From Cerioporus squamosus (Eukaryota; Basidiomycota; Agaricomycetes; Polyporales; Polyporaceae): DNA of 32,324 nt. A program made the position numbers and the translations under genes. The notes under the pieces are model-generated. The model did no database searches. It was not told the origin of the DNA and saw only the letters and a program-made list of their open reading frames with translations. This document shows, piece after piece, positions 20,950 through 31,682 of this stretch. The number at the start of each line of letters is the position of its first letter. The stretch's first letter is position 1. Location of the stretch: contig JABYQS010000311.1 of NCBI GenBank assembly GCA_022592435.1, positions 1-32,324 of the forward strand. The letters are read 5' to 3'.

Positions 20950-21968
20950 GAAGGGAGAACGGGGGGTAGGAGAAAGGAAGGAAAGCGGAGGATGGGGGTG
21001 AGAGGATGAGTCTGGGGTTTAACATGACGGCGGATTGGGAGATTATATGGAGAAATTTGGTGCTTGAAGCCGATGTCGCGGCATGAGTCAAGGAGTTATG
21101 ATTACCTAACAGAACACATAAAGTGTTCACGACCGACGGTTTCGGTCAGAAGTTGGAACTCTTCTGCGCGGCTGCTCTCTCAGTGTCGACCGCTGCTCAC
21201 TCACGCGGCCGCCAATCGCGGTGACGCTGCTCGCAACGTAATCGTCCACGGTGCGCTCACCGTCGAGCACGACGGCTGACACAAGCTGGCTGTCGTCGGC
21301 GACATCCCGGACTCTGGAATTGGAGGGAAACATGCAGACACAGGCGGAAACAAGAGGATAAAGAAAGCACCTCCATCAGTACCACGTCCACGTGGTTATG
21401 CCCGGCGCCTGCGGGGGCAGCAGGCGAGGAGAGACGGCCGCATTCGCCCACTGCTCTTTCTCTCGCCATTCGCGTTTGGATGCTCGCTGTCTCCATCTGC
21501 CATCCCGCCTGACGCTCTCTGCTCTCGGCCGCTGTCTGTGCATTGGTTATGGACTCCGGCTGACTCTCTTTGACCTGCTGCGTGCGGCCCGCAAGCGATG
21601 CGAGCTTTGACCCATGCACGGCCCCGGCCCATGCAATCATCGCATGGCAATCACTTCTGCAAAACTCAGAACCCTTCGCTACTCTACCGACGACGCGAGG
21701 CCTGCCATCGCATCGGCCATGCACCGGAAGATGCCCAGTCGAGCAGCCCAAGCTGCTCGTAAACGGTAGTCGAGTACCTCGGCACCGTCGTCTCCAGTGG
21801 CTCAGCCCATTGTGTTTCTGCCTTCTTCTGTGGGACAAAGCGGTAGCGACGGCACGCGCAATCCTCTAACCACCGCCCTCTCCTGTACTTAAGGCCCTTC
21901 CGGTGCGTGCTCCTGCTCTCTCTCTGCGACACTCACCAGCTCGCTCGCTCAGTGAACCACTCGCACCT
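20950..21968. other. divergent intergenic region, no gene supported
   Basis: It separates the MFS start (minus strand) from the start of the unrecognised gene (plus strand). Read on the minus strand, CATATAAT at about 21043-21050 is a possible TATA box some 95 nt before the MFS start. Nucleotides 21905-21960 are a CT-rich leader for the right-hand gene. Long open frames on both strands (for example 21257-21838 minus) are Arg/Ser/Cys-rich and lack motifs. Confidence 0.45.
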
Positions 21969-23026
21969 ATGCTCATGCTCACCATGCTACACCTTCCTCT
22001 CAACGTCATGGACCTCATGCCTGCTCCCTCTTCCAATGCGTTTCCGTCTCTATCCCCTCTCTGTCGTGCGTGTAGTCCGCCACCGACGCTCTTGCGCGCG
22101 CCCTCGCAACCACCATCCGCCCAAGGCAGTTGCCACCCGCGTGGTCCAGTGAGCAGCCGCACCCGCTCACAGAGTGGCACAAGCTCCAGCCAAGGGAATC
22201 GCCCTCTACCTGACGATGATCAGGTCGTTTTTCGCGAACGCCTCGACACTGCCGGGGACCCCAAGATCGACCCTCAAGCAATCGCAATGGAGTTGGAGGG
22301 TCGCAGGATCTCGCCCATCGGCTCCCGCCGTGGATCGTCCAAGACGTGCCCTCCGTCTCCTGCGGTGTCATCATCGGCGTACTTCCCCCCTCCCGGTCTG
22401 GTCAAAGGCGAACCACCCAGTGTGCTTCCGGATCGCCCAACGAGCCGTGCAGCGTCGGCGCCGCCGTCTACGCACCCGCAGCTCTCGTCGCTCCTGGACC
22501 CAACTTTGTCCCGGGGAATCGAGAGGGGGCCGGAAGAATGCGTCGAATGTCGCCTGGCTGAGATGTCGCTCGAAGAGTTCGAAGACAAGTCCGTGTCCAT
22601 GTCCCAGATCCGCAAACTTCCCACGGACAAGCATAAGAACAAGAGACCCGGTCCGAGGGACAACGCCGGCCCGTACAGCAGAACGATTCGCGATGTGCTG
22701 CGTGAGCAACCGTACTTTGGGTGCGTCTTCTCCAGTGTATCCACATTCACGTCCTCTGACGTTTCGAGATTGGCTCACGCAGGTCGTACCCCTGTCACAT
22801 CGAGTGCACTGGCTCCCGGTGCGCGAACTGCGCGTTCCTTCGGTTCGGCGGGAACCTGCTCGCTGCCAAGATCGGGCAGCGCACGACGAACGCCCGCTTG
22901 CTGCGCGTCACGCCCCAGTCGGATTGGCCGTACGTCGAGGACAAGGACAAGGTCCTCGTGCTGCGGGAGGCCTACCGGAGTGGGTTGGAGCGAGCGCTCA
23001 AGGAGTTCTCCTCGCAGAAGTACTAG
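21969..23026 (+). CDS. hypothetical protein with a Cys-rich C-terminal segment
   Basis: I do not recognise this gene. Two exons, 21969-22720 and 22783-23026, are joined by a 62-nt GT-AG intron (331 aa). The N-terminal 220 residues are Ser/Pro-rich and probably disordered. Next comes an ordered-looking part with ECVECRLAEMSLEEFEDKSV and KLPTDKHKNKRPGPRDN, then GPYSRTIRDVLREQPYFG. After the splice follows CHIECTGSRCANCAFLRFGG, a cluster of four cysteines and a histidine that could hold a metal, and a charged helix ending SSQKY. The splice is supported because the upstream frame has no such continuation. The first ATG gives a short hydrophobic start (MLMLTMLHLPLNVMDLM) that may be wrong; an ATG further in or a missed 5' exon is possible. 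Codon use at third positions is GC-rich as in its neighbours. Confidence 0.65.
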
Positions 23027-23616
23027 GTTTGAGGGCCTGAGTCGTGGAGCTTGAGCGAGGCATGCATCTTCATCTATGCATCATGACCGTTGGTGAGGTT
23101 CTATGGTATTCGCATCGTATAGCTATCCTTAGTTTAGTCTGTCGCTTTGTCACCCCCGCTCCTTCTACGTTACCTGTTACTTACATGTATCGACCATCAC
23201 CACTGTATGCGTATATGTAGCCTATGCGAATTGGATTATGCCGTTAGGTTCATTCCTTGGTGTGCTACTGCGACTTTGCAACTTACCTCGCTGTGGGCGT
23301 GGCTGGGCATGCGAACGTGCGCCTGTGCTCGGTCACAAACACTTTGATATCGAGGAGTCAGGCCTAGTCAGGATGCGCATACAAAGCGCTGTTGGTGGAG
23401 GGCGAGTTACGGCGCACACACGATGGTCGATGGTAAGGTCAAGAAAACACGTGTGTTTGTATTGCACGACAGCAGCGTCCATGGTTACATCTGAAGCGCT
23501 TTCCGAGCTTCCTAAGGTCCTACAGCCGTATATATGCTGAGGATCATCTCAGATCACGCACTCTCCCCAACTCTGGCCTCCCGGGAGCCGGATGGTCCAG
23601 GTTCACTCCTCACTCC
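23027..23616. other. convergent intergenic region
   Basis: The hypothetical gene and the thaumatin-like gene end toward each other here. No coding signal is seen. The short open frame 23238-23540 (+) has no motif. Confidence 0.5.
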
Positions 23617-24761
23617 TCACGGGCAGAACGTGACGGTGTAGTCGGCGGCGAGGTTCGTGTCGCACGTCCAGAGCGCAGTGTGGCTCTGCTCGTCGAACGC
23701 GTACGCGTACGAGTCAGGGCACGCGTCCTCTGCAGAGTGCGCCAGCCAGTTTCGTCAGTACTCCGAATCGCTCACCACGAGACTGTTGAAGAGGACGGGG
23801 AGACTCACTGAAGTAGTGGTAGAACTCCACGCCATCGGGCGGGCACGTCCCGCTCGTGTTGTGGGTGCCCGTGCAGCAGTTCGGGTTGTCGGCTGCAGAT
23901 GGGGCGGGTGGGTAGGTAGAAGATTGGAGTCAGCGTGAGAGTCGACTATGTAGTAGGCTGGGGAGAAGGACGTACTGGGGTCACCCCGCCCGGCGGCGCA
24001 CGCGCTGAGGCAGCCGACAACCTGGCCCGAGGAGTCCTTGGGGCCGACGAGCTCCGAGGGACACTTGGGGTTCAGGTCGGCGTTGCAGCTCGCGGTGTGG
24101 CAGCCTTTGTTGTTCGTGATGGCCATCGGCAGGTTGAAGCCGTCGACGAGTGACACTGTTGCGCGAAGGGTAGGTGTCAGCAAGCGAATGGGGAGAGGCA
24201 GGCAGGACGGGCGTGCCACTGACCATCGTAGTTGTCCGGCTGCCCGTTGATGCCGAGGGTGAACTCTGCGACAGTAGCCGGGGGGACGCCCTGCGATCCC
24301 GACGTGAGTCACTATATATGGCGGGTGAATGAGGGCGGGGAGACTGAACGCACCGTGCCGGTGTTGGGGTCGCATTCAAGGCCACCGTTGCAACCGCCAT
24401 CGAGGCACTGAGTCGGGCCAGCGGGGCCCTTGCTGAAGTCGCAGCCGCGGCGACCCTGTCACAGCGCGAGACCACTTGTCAGCATGGCCGACATCCGAGT
24501 CGCAGCGAGAGAGGAGACGGCACTGACCCAGATGCGCCCTGCCTGCCAGTCGTTCGGGACGTCGAAGGAGACGGTCTGCTTGGAGTCCTGCTGCCACCCG
24601 GTCGGGTGGTTGGGGCTGGACGGGCTGACCTTGAGGTCGGTGAAGAGCGCGGGCCAGATGGTGTAGCCGCAGTTGTTCGTGACGGTGAAAGTGCGGGCTG
24701 CAGCGGTCGCCGAGAAGACGGCGACGGCGACGGTGGTGCTGGCGATGAAGTTGGTCTTCAT
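23617..24761 (-). CDS. thaumatin-like protein (secreted)
   Basis: Six exons read leftwards: 24761-24528, 24455-24354, 24290-24224, 24155-23976, 23892-23809, 23729-23617 (259 aa). The signal peptide MKTNFIASTTVAVAVFSATAAA precedes RTFTVTNNCGYTIWPALFTD, the usual thaumatin start. The mature protein has 16 cysteines, the canonical number for eight disulfides, and the typical order GRIW...GRRGCDF, then AEFTLG, YDVSLVDGFNLPM, NCCTGTH, DACPDSYAYAFDE and a terminal TVTFC. Acidic residues of the cleft (E in AEFTLG, D in YDVSLVDG) are present. Fungal members act on cell-wall beta-1,3-glucan and are linked to wall remodelling or defence. The plant TGDC part of the signature reads LDGGC here. A TATA box lies 90 nt upstream of the start. 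Confidence 0.92.
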
Positions 24762-24850
24762 GGTGTGCGTTGTGCTGGGACTGGGTGGCTGGTTGGCTGT
24801 CGGTTCGATGGGTCGACGAGTCGATGTCGAAACCAGGAGGACCAGGCGAG

Positions 24851-24858
24851 CTTTTATA
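24851..24858 (-). promoter_or_regulatory. TATA box of the thaumatin-like gene
   Basis: The minus strand reads TATAAAAG, 90 nt before the ATG at 24761. This is a strong match, and the spacing is close to that in array copies 3 and 4. Confidence 0.6.
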
Positions 24859-25920
24859 TTTCCTGAGCTGCTCAACCGCTACCCTTGACGACCGCTGGCT
24901 CAGCCCTTGGTGTCACACTGCACATTCGATCCCAGATGAGGCAGAATCAGCCAAGAGAAAACTTAGACACTGGCTACTCCACCTGTCCCCGGTCCGTGTC
25001 GGGGCTCCATGTAGCGTACTGGTGCCCGCTTGAGACATTACGGAACTCAAAACGACTTAACCGCAGCGAGGGCAAACGCTGGTCCGGTAATTCTCTGCGC
25101 ATACCAGTACATTCTTGCCGGACGCCTGGTGGTCAAGCTTTAATCTGTTGGACGCACGGGTGTCCGTTTCGCGTTTCGTCGGCGGCGATTCAGTGCCATC
25201 CGCCTGACAGCGGGTCTTGGCTTGTACACCGTGACCACTTTGTTGCGCCTTGAAATCCCCGTCCGCGAATGCGACGTATCACAGACTAACCTGCGAAGTC
25301 GCTGGAACATCCAGCACGATGAACACCCAGCGCACCATCGGGTACTCAATAGGACATAGCAACTGAAGCTGTGAGGCCGACCGGGGCTGATCTGCACACA
25401 GCATGAAATCAGCATTGTTTTGCTGCGAGCTCTATCATGATGAACGCCGGTACTTGCCTGAAAAGAGAGGTGCATACGATGCGAATCTTCGTAATGGGGC
25501 CCAAACAATGCGAAGTCTCCACATAGGCGGTCCTGCGAGACGACCAAACTGCATGGGATCACGGTCAAAGACGCTCCGCAGAACTTGACATAAGAGTTCC
25601 TCAGCGTTCAAGAGCATCTGGCCCGGCGATTGCGGCCTTCTGAAGTCGGTCATGGACGACTTCCTTCGCGTAGGGCTGGAATACCGTATACCATGATGTC
25701 TCACCTCAATTGCGAACAGAGCAGAGCGCCAGACCGAGTGTATATGGAGGGCAACTGTGCGTTCGGCATCGAACACCATGAAGTCACTAAGTCATGATTG
25801 CCATTCTCAGCTACAATGTCGCCAAGTACGTTAGCCCTCCAAACCCACCGAAACTCGTACAAGCGTTTCGATGTTTCACTTTACATACCGCTCACGAAAG
25901 TCCCCCATTGTTTGCCGAGA
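24859..25920. other. intergenic region, no gene firmly supported
   Basis: It lies between the thaumatin-like promoter and the urease stop codon. A minus-strand frame at 25435-25779 begins MVFDAERTVALHIHSVWRS and has a possible GTGAGA donor at about 25702, but neither a partner exon nor a motif could be found, so I do not call it a gene. The base composition is lower in GC than in the genes. The minus-strand frame at 25140-25568 is also featureless. Confidence 0.4.
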
Positions 25921-28900
25921 TCAGAAGATGTTGTAGTACCGCGCGAGCGGCAGCTTTTCCGCAGGCTCGATGTCGGCCAGCTCCCCGTCGGCGTGAACCT
26001 CGTAGCTCTCGGGGTCGACCTTCATCTTCGGCGTCGCGTCGTTCCACTTCATGTCCTTCTTCGTCACCTTCCGGCAATTGCGCACCGCCTCGAAGCTCTT
26101 CCTGAGGCCGTACGATGCGATGGTGCCCGACGTGATGGACACCTCCGACACGAACGATACTGAGTTCAGCGCAGCCGACCCTGCGTACGAGCCCCACATC
26201 GGGCGGCCGATGAACGGCTGCACAGTAGGAATGGAGGCGTTCGCATCACCCATCTGCAATGGAGGGCGAGTCAGTACGAGTCTGCTGCTGGAGCGCGCGC
26301 AGAGTCTACGAATGGACAAACCTGTGCCCAGGCGATGACGCCCGACTTGATGACCATCTCTGGCTTCGCAGCGAAGTTCTCGGGCTTCCACAGGACGAGG
26401 TCCGCGAGCGTCCCGACGGCGACCTGCCCGACGAGGTGGGAAATGCCGTGCGTAATGGCGCTGCATTCACGATGAGTCAAGTTACCATAATCGTTGGGGT
26501 CAGAAGGTGCTCACGGATTGATGGTGTACTTCGAGACGTAGCGCTTGACCCTGCCATTGTCGTTCCCTTCTCGGTCTCCCAGGCCGGTGAGAGGGCCGCG
26601 GAACTCGCGCATCTTGCTTGCCGTGCGCCATGTCCTGCTGACGACCTCTCCGACACGACCCATGGCCTGCGAGTCGGAGCTAATCATCGAGATGGCACCG
26701 GTGTCGTGGAGCACGTCCTCGGCTGCTACTGTCTCCGCGCGGATTCGAGATTCTGCGAAGGCCAGGTCCTCGGGAATGGACTTGTCCAAGTGGTGGCACA
26801 CCATGAGCATCTGCGCCACGCGTCGTCAGCTGAAACCGGTGCGTCGGAAGGCACATGCTGGAACTTACGTCCAAGTGTTCATCCAAGGTGTTTCCAGTGT
26901 ACGGCCTCGTGGGGTTGGTCGACGATGGCAGAACATTGTCCAGACCGCAGACAACGATGATGTCGGGAGCATGTCCTCCGCCTGTTGCATGAGTGAGCGC
27001 AGATCACACGACTCCACGCACCACCCCCGACTCACCAGCACCCTCCGTATGGTACGTGTGGATGGTACGGCCGCCGAATGCCGCAATTGTACCTAAGACA
27101 TGTCAGAAACAACAATCACCTCCCTGAGGACTGAAGAGAACCCACTCTCGACGAATCCGCTCTCGTTCAGGGTATCCGTGTGGATGTTGACCTGGACATC
27201 GTATTTGTCACCCACATCGAGAGCACTGACGATGACGGAGGGCGTAGAGCCCCAGTCCTCGTGCAGCTTGAGACCCGCCGCGCCCGCCTTGACGATATCC
27301 TCCAGCGCCTTTGTGCCTGTATCGTTGCCCTTGCCAGTGAAAGCGAAGTTCATCGGGAGGCCATCGGTCGCCGCGAGCATCTGCTGCATGTAGAATGGAC
27401 TTGGGGTGCAGGTCGTCGCATTGGTCCCGGCACTAGGACCAGTACCACCACCGATCATCGTCGTCGTGCCCGATGCAAGGGCCTCCGTGACCTGCTGAGG
27501 GCAGATGTAGTGACAATGCGCGTCGATGGCACCCGCAGTGACGATGAGCTTCTCTCCCGCGATGACTTCCGTGGCCGAGCCGACGATGAGGTCAGGGTGG
27601 ACTCCGGCCATAACGTCCGGGTTACCCGCTTTGCCAATCCCTTTGATCTTGCCATCCTTGACACCAATGTCTGCCTGCACAAGCGTACGCGTCAACAACC
27701 CAGCGGCCACTCTACCGCGATTTGTGCTTGCCTTGTATATGCCGGACCAATCAACGATGAGAGCATTCGTGATGACCAAGTCAAGAGCTTCCGCGGCGCT
27801 CCTGTTGGTGGCCTGACCCATACCCTCACGGATTGTCTTGCCTCCACCGAACTTGACTTCATCACCATACACCGTCTGTCGCGAAAGAGCTTCAGTGGGG
27901 CTTGCAATGCGCCAGAGAATCGTACACACCTCGTCGCGTTCGACCTCAATCCAGAGGGCCGTATCTCCAAGGCGCACTCGATCGCCCACAGTAGGACCAA
28001 ACATAGCAACGTACGCATCGCGACCGATATCCGTGTCCTCAGAGACTTCCAGCGCACCGGGTTCAGGAGTGTACCCGAAGCCCTTCTTTACTAGGTTCCG
28101 TACAATCTCATCCGTGCGCGACAGGTCGACGACGCCGCTGGCGAGACGGTTGCCTCCGGTGATGATCTTCGCGCCCGCGATGGCGCAGAGCGTGACCGTC
28201 TTCGTGTCGCCGGGCTCGAATCGCACTGCCGTCCCCGCTGCGATGTCGAGCCGCTTCCCGTACGCCTTACCACGATCGAAGGCTAGTGCAGGATTCGTCT
28301 CGATGAAGTGGTAGTGCGACCCTATCTGACAGCATGGGGTCTGTAAGACGACATGCACGGTACTATCCGGAGGAAAGCTAGAAGCAATCCGGTGCGCTAC
28401 ACATGTAGCCTATCCCATAGAATCCGCACCACAATGTGGCACGGCCCGCATTTAGGATAGAAGCGCGTACCTGTATGGGCCGGTCGCCGTTGTTCGTGAC
28501 GCGCAGCTTTACACGCTCCCGTCCTTGGTTGATACGGATTCTGTCCGTCTTGACGACAATCGCACCAGGGGCGTTCTCGCGAGCGTACAGGGCGGCGTTG
28601 ACGGCGGGGAAGAGGTCGTTGGAAGGGACTGGCAGGAACGACCCGTAAAGCGCCGCTTCAAGGTCACCATCCTCCGTACAGATAGGTTCGTGCACAGTGA
28701 CCAGGAACACTCTTCCGCAGCGATGTGGGATGTGGTGCGCATACCACAGTAGAGTGAATGAGAGTCGCGTACTAGCAAGGCAAACATTTGGCTCACCCGT
28801 CTGGGAACGTGCCCTCGACTTGGATCTCGTGCAGGAGGGCTGACACGCCTGGCAGGACGTGCCTCCGTCCGAGCATAGTCTTCCCATGTTGCATGAGCTC

Positions 28901-29127
28901 AGCCACGGTATGTTTGCCATCCCTAATGCGCTCCTGCAGCTGAGATGCGATCAGAGCGACTGCTTCCGTCTGGTTCAGCTGCAGACCACGCGCAAGGCGC
29001 TTTTGCGCGAGGAATCCAGTCTGGCGGTGTGCTTCAGTCTCCGGCCTCAAGCATACCTGGTCTGTGCCGCCGGGCGACTTACCTGATGCAATAGGAGCTT
29101 CGCCTCCTCCCTCGGTGAGATGCGCAT
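25921..29127 (-). CDS. urease, single-chain (gamma-beta-alpha), nickel enzyme
   Basis: Eleven exons read leftwards: 29127-29083, 29020-28797, 28711-28471, 28325-27930, 27875-27732, 27674-27146, 27092-27036, 26981-26869, 26810-26515, 26460-26322, 26253-25921 (838 aa, the normal length of plant and fungal ureases). It hydrolyses urea to ammonia and carbamate in the cytosol. The gamma part starts [15 protein letters not shown], then [15 protein letters not shown]; the beta part includes [10 protein letters not shown]; the alpha part holds all active-site residues: His403 and His405 ([12 protein letters not shown]), the carbamylated Lys486 (GLKLHEDW), His515 ([10 protein letters not shown]), His541 ([15 protein letters not shown]), flap Cys588-His589 (MVCHHLD) and Asp629 (SSDSQAMGR). 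Their numbering stays in constant register with jack bean urease, which supports the whole splice model. Intron 5 has a GC donor. No accessory gene (UreD/F/G) lies in the window. Confidence 0.96.
27675..27731 (-). other. GC-AG intron (urease intron 5), in frame and stop-free
   Basis: The donor reads AAG/GCAAGC and the acceptor GTGCAG on the minus strand. Removal joins SGIYK to ADIGVKDG, as in other ureases. The intron is 57 nt, a multiple of three, and has no stop in frame, so retention would insert 19 residues instead of ending the protein. Confidence 0.8.
27876..27929 (-). other. in-frame, stop-free intron (urease intron 4)
   Basis: GTGTGT...CGACAG, 54 nt, with no stop in frame. Splicing joins WIEVERDE to [13 protein letters not shown], the conserved alpha-domain sequence. 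If retained it would add 18 residues in the middle of that conserved block. Confidence 0.75.
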
Positions 29128-30374
29128 GCTTCTCGGGCTGTGCGAGTTCGCAGTAACGGCACCGCGGTCGACTCAGAGCCTTCAGAATTGGTCGCGTCGG
29201 GGTCGGTGTCCGCCAGGCGTTCAACACGAGGCGGTCGAGGTCAAAGCGGGTTCTCGCAGAGCTGCGCTTGCTCAGGAGACCTTCATGTAATTGGTGTGGT
29301 CTATAGCACAGCAGAGATACACTCGTTCCTGGGGCAGATAAGCAAGCAGCTGGCCAAGTGACCGCTGGAAGAGGAGATAAGACGCGCGATTAGATTTCGT
29401 TGATGCCTCGAGGCGGCGCTCCCCGCGACGAAGAGCAGAGTTCGCTGTCTTCGTCTCCTCGTCCCTTCTCCCATCTATGCTCCTGTCTCCTGTCGACTTG
29501 CTACTGTTGCAACACTGGCTTTTCCTGGAACTGCGACCCTGCTTCATCTTGACTGCCACATCTCATGACTCGAGCCCTGCCTAGGGTGGCCCGAGCCAGC
29601 CGACGTATCCCACGCCGCGACCATCGTGCACCAAGGTCCAACCTGCTTAGGAGACGTTAGTGGAGATATCGCATGTCGGTTCATGTCGCGCAAGATCTCT
29701 CGTTATTGTGGGTGACGGTGCAGCTGACCGTAAGTCGTGCTTGAATATGGGATTCTATTGTGCGCCCGATCTGTGACCATCAACTGCTCCCATGCGCCCG
29801 CAAACCTTCGCGTTCGACGTTCTGGCCTCTAGATGGCCCGCTGGTATCTTTGGGGGTGTCAGCAGCAGTCCGTGACGCTGTTGAGGATCGGCCTGACAAG
29901 ATGATCAACATGCGTCGAAGCCAGTTAACTGTTATCTGTCTTGACCTGAAGCACGTCGGGACTTCGCATGTCGCGACCCTCCGTTGCTGACCGTCGACAC
30001 CGCCCTCGAGGACCTGCTCTGCACCGCCCAAATCACAGTCAAGCTCTCTATGGTCGGCACGGAACACAACAGCGTGGACTCTGCATGGCGGGCAGTGGCA
30101 TCGGAGCGGCGGGACTTGACTCCCAGAACGGCTGCCGGCACTCTCCGGGACGCCACTTTTGGAGGGGAGTCACGTGGGTTGGTTGTAGCAGGCGGTAATA
30201 TACCCCGCGCTTTGTGTCGGCGGAGGAGCACCCTTTGTCTTCCGTCTCCATCCCTGCGTCTCTGCGTCCTCGTTCCTCCGTCCCTTATAATCCCGTCGAT
30301 GTCTTGCGCCGTCGCGCTCCCTCCTGCTGCGACCCAACCTTCGTTTGTCCCCCGGAAGCGCACATGTCCTCTCG
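29128..30374. promoter_or_regulatory. divergent promoter region between urease and the 30.4-kb reading frame
   Basis: No gene is supported. Beyond the GATA pair, it holds a CACGTG E-box at 30171-30176, a CT-rich leader at 30232-30283 and TTATAA at 30286-30291, all oriented toward the right-hand reading frame. Open frames at 29932-30462 (minus) and from 29984 (plus) show no motif. Confidence 0.4.
29337..29381 (+). promoter_or_regulatory. paired GATAAG sites upstream of urease
   Basis: GATAAG occurs at 29337-29342 and 29376-29381, 210-255 nt before the urease start. Both match the HGATAR consensus of AreA/NIT2-type GATA factors, which activate nitrogen-scavenging genes in fungi. A further TTATCT (reverse-strand AGATAA) lies near 29932. 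Regulation is inferred, not shown. Confidence 0.45.
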
Positions 30375-30972
30375 ATGCCGACAACCCATCAAGTCCGCGC
30401 GCACACCACTTCGCCGCACGGGTCTTACCTATCTCTTGCCGACATGCAGGCGCAGAGTACACGCCACTCTACGTACCGCAGCGGTCCAACGAAGAGCTAC
30501 ACGGCCTTCGACAGCCTGGTCATCGGCCAGTACGACTATCGCATGCGCAAGCGGCGGGCAGCGTCCCCTCGCTCACCATCATCCAAACCCCTCTCACGCC
30601 CAAGGCGTCGTCTTCACACATCATCCTCACTTCACGCCGCACCGTCCCTACAACCCGAGACGGTCTTCACTTCTCGCGCCCGTGCAGAAGCCTCTTCCCG
30701 AGCGGCCTTCCCTACCATGCACCAAGAAACGGGAGCCGGACTTGCTTCGCACCGCGATCGAGACACGCATGCGACTTTCCCCCGTCGGCCGCAACATCCT
30801 CGCGATGGGCCCGCGGATAGCGATGTCCATGTCCGTCATCACGGCGACGGAAGCCCTGGAGAGCCTCGTTGCTGCGCACGGCGACTGCGACATGCCAGAT
30901 ATGCCGGCGCTCAGCGCCTCATGGGTGGATCTCAGCCAGGAGGACTGGGAGGTGGTGGAGCCTGACGCATAG
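30375..30972 (+). CDS. hypothetical protein, reading frame broken by two apparent -1 shifts
   Basis: I do not recognise a family. Protein-like sequence and GC-rich third positions move through three frames. The first (from ATG 30375) contains HGSYLSLADMQAQ and SYTAFDSLVIGQYDYRMRKR. The second, from about 30560, reads SVPSLTIIQTPLTPKASSSH. The third, from about 30646, reads YNPRRSSLLAPVQKPLPERP, then CTKKREPDLLRTAIETRMRL and a tryptophan-containing acidic end SWVDLSQEDWEVVEPDA, and stops at 30970-30972. Each change is one base short (frame 0 to 2 to 1), near G/C runs, and no credible GT-AG intron explains either. The product would be about 198 residues, basic in the middle and acidic at the end. 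Sequencing or assembly deletions, real gene decay or frameshifting are all possible. An earlier ATG at 30299 is in another frame. Confidence 0.45.
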
Positions 30973-31486
30973 GCGGCCATCCACTCTTCGCGATGCTTCG
31001 GCCAGACGGTAGCTCTTGCAGGAGGGTGTGGGCGACAGGCTCGCACGACGCTACGCTGTGGCGCAGGTCCGATGGGTTTCTTCTCACTCGTATGTCTAAT
31101 TCCTCTGGGTTTCTCATACCTCTTCTACTTCGTACGACGCCTCTATTCGACGGCCCTTGTATCGGGTTCTCAGAAGCACAACTGGACTTTGTATAGTACG
31201 GCTTGCGCCACCACACTGCCATTTTGTATTAACGTGTACACCACTGTATCCCACCATGCATACATCCACATCCCTTACCGCGTAATTCACTCATTTTCTG
31301 CACGAGGACGCATGGGCTAGGGCCGCCGCGACTTGGGACAGCTTGGGACGTCGGAGGACGCGCGTCGCCGTCGTCGGAATGCGGCGTCCGCGAGCCTGAC
31401 TCGAGGACCGCGCCACAACCTGCCACAGCCCAGGATGTGAGCGCTTCCTGAGTGCGCCACAAAGCAGGTCGGTGGCTGTGACACGT
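30973..31486. other. intergenic region, no gene
   Basis: This is the 3' flank of the small reading frame and the left flank of the inverted-repeat element. Nucleotides 31080-31290 are T- and A-richer than the rest of the window, as expected of 3' untranslated or spacer DNA. No repeat or RNA gene is recognised. Confidence 0.45.
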
Positions 31487-31495
31487 GTCTACTCA
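31487..31495 (+). repeat. left 9-bp target-site duplication
   Basis: GTCTACTCA, identical to 32098-32106, directly abuts the left terminus of the inverted-repeat element. Confidence 0.8.
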
Positions 31496-31682
31496 GCAAG
31501 AGGGTATGATGTCCGCTAGGATCGCGCATTTGTCAAACCATATCGCTATTTGGTCTGTCCGATATGTCCTATTAGTTCGGCGCCGGCAGGCCCTATGCCC
31601 GGAGGACTGTTGGGTCCGGCGTCCGGCGGCTTGTGTCCGCCAACTAAGCTTCATGCCCGCCGTTTGAAGAATGTCGATCATC
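31496..31682 (+). repeat. left terminal inverted repeat arm (outer and middle blocks)
   Basis: The terminal block 31496-31516 and the block 31657-31682 are inverted copies of 32077-32097 and 31992-32018. The GC-rich stretch between them (31580-31645) is longer than its counterpart and aligns poorly. Confidence 0.7.

Noticed and set aside
21257..21838. Minus-strand frame of 193 codons in the MFS/hypothetical intergenic region
   Set aside because: It is Arg/Ser/Cys-rich with no motif, no intron signals and no neighbours that need it.
25140..25779. Two minus-strand open frames between the thaumatin-like gene and urease, with a possible GTGAGA donor
   Set aside because: No splice partner gives a continuous protein and no motif is visible. 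Kept only as a note in the intergenic entry.
27180..28094. Plus-strand open frame of 304 codons inside urease
   Set aside because: It is antisense to urease exons that carry the conserved active-site motifs; the long frame follows from GC-rich codon use.
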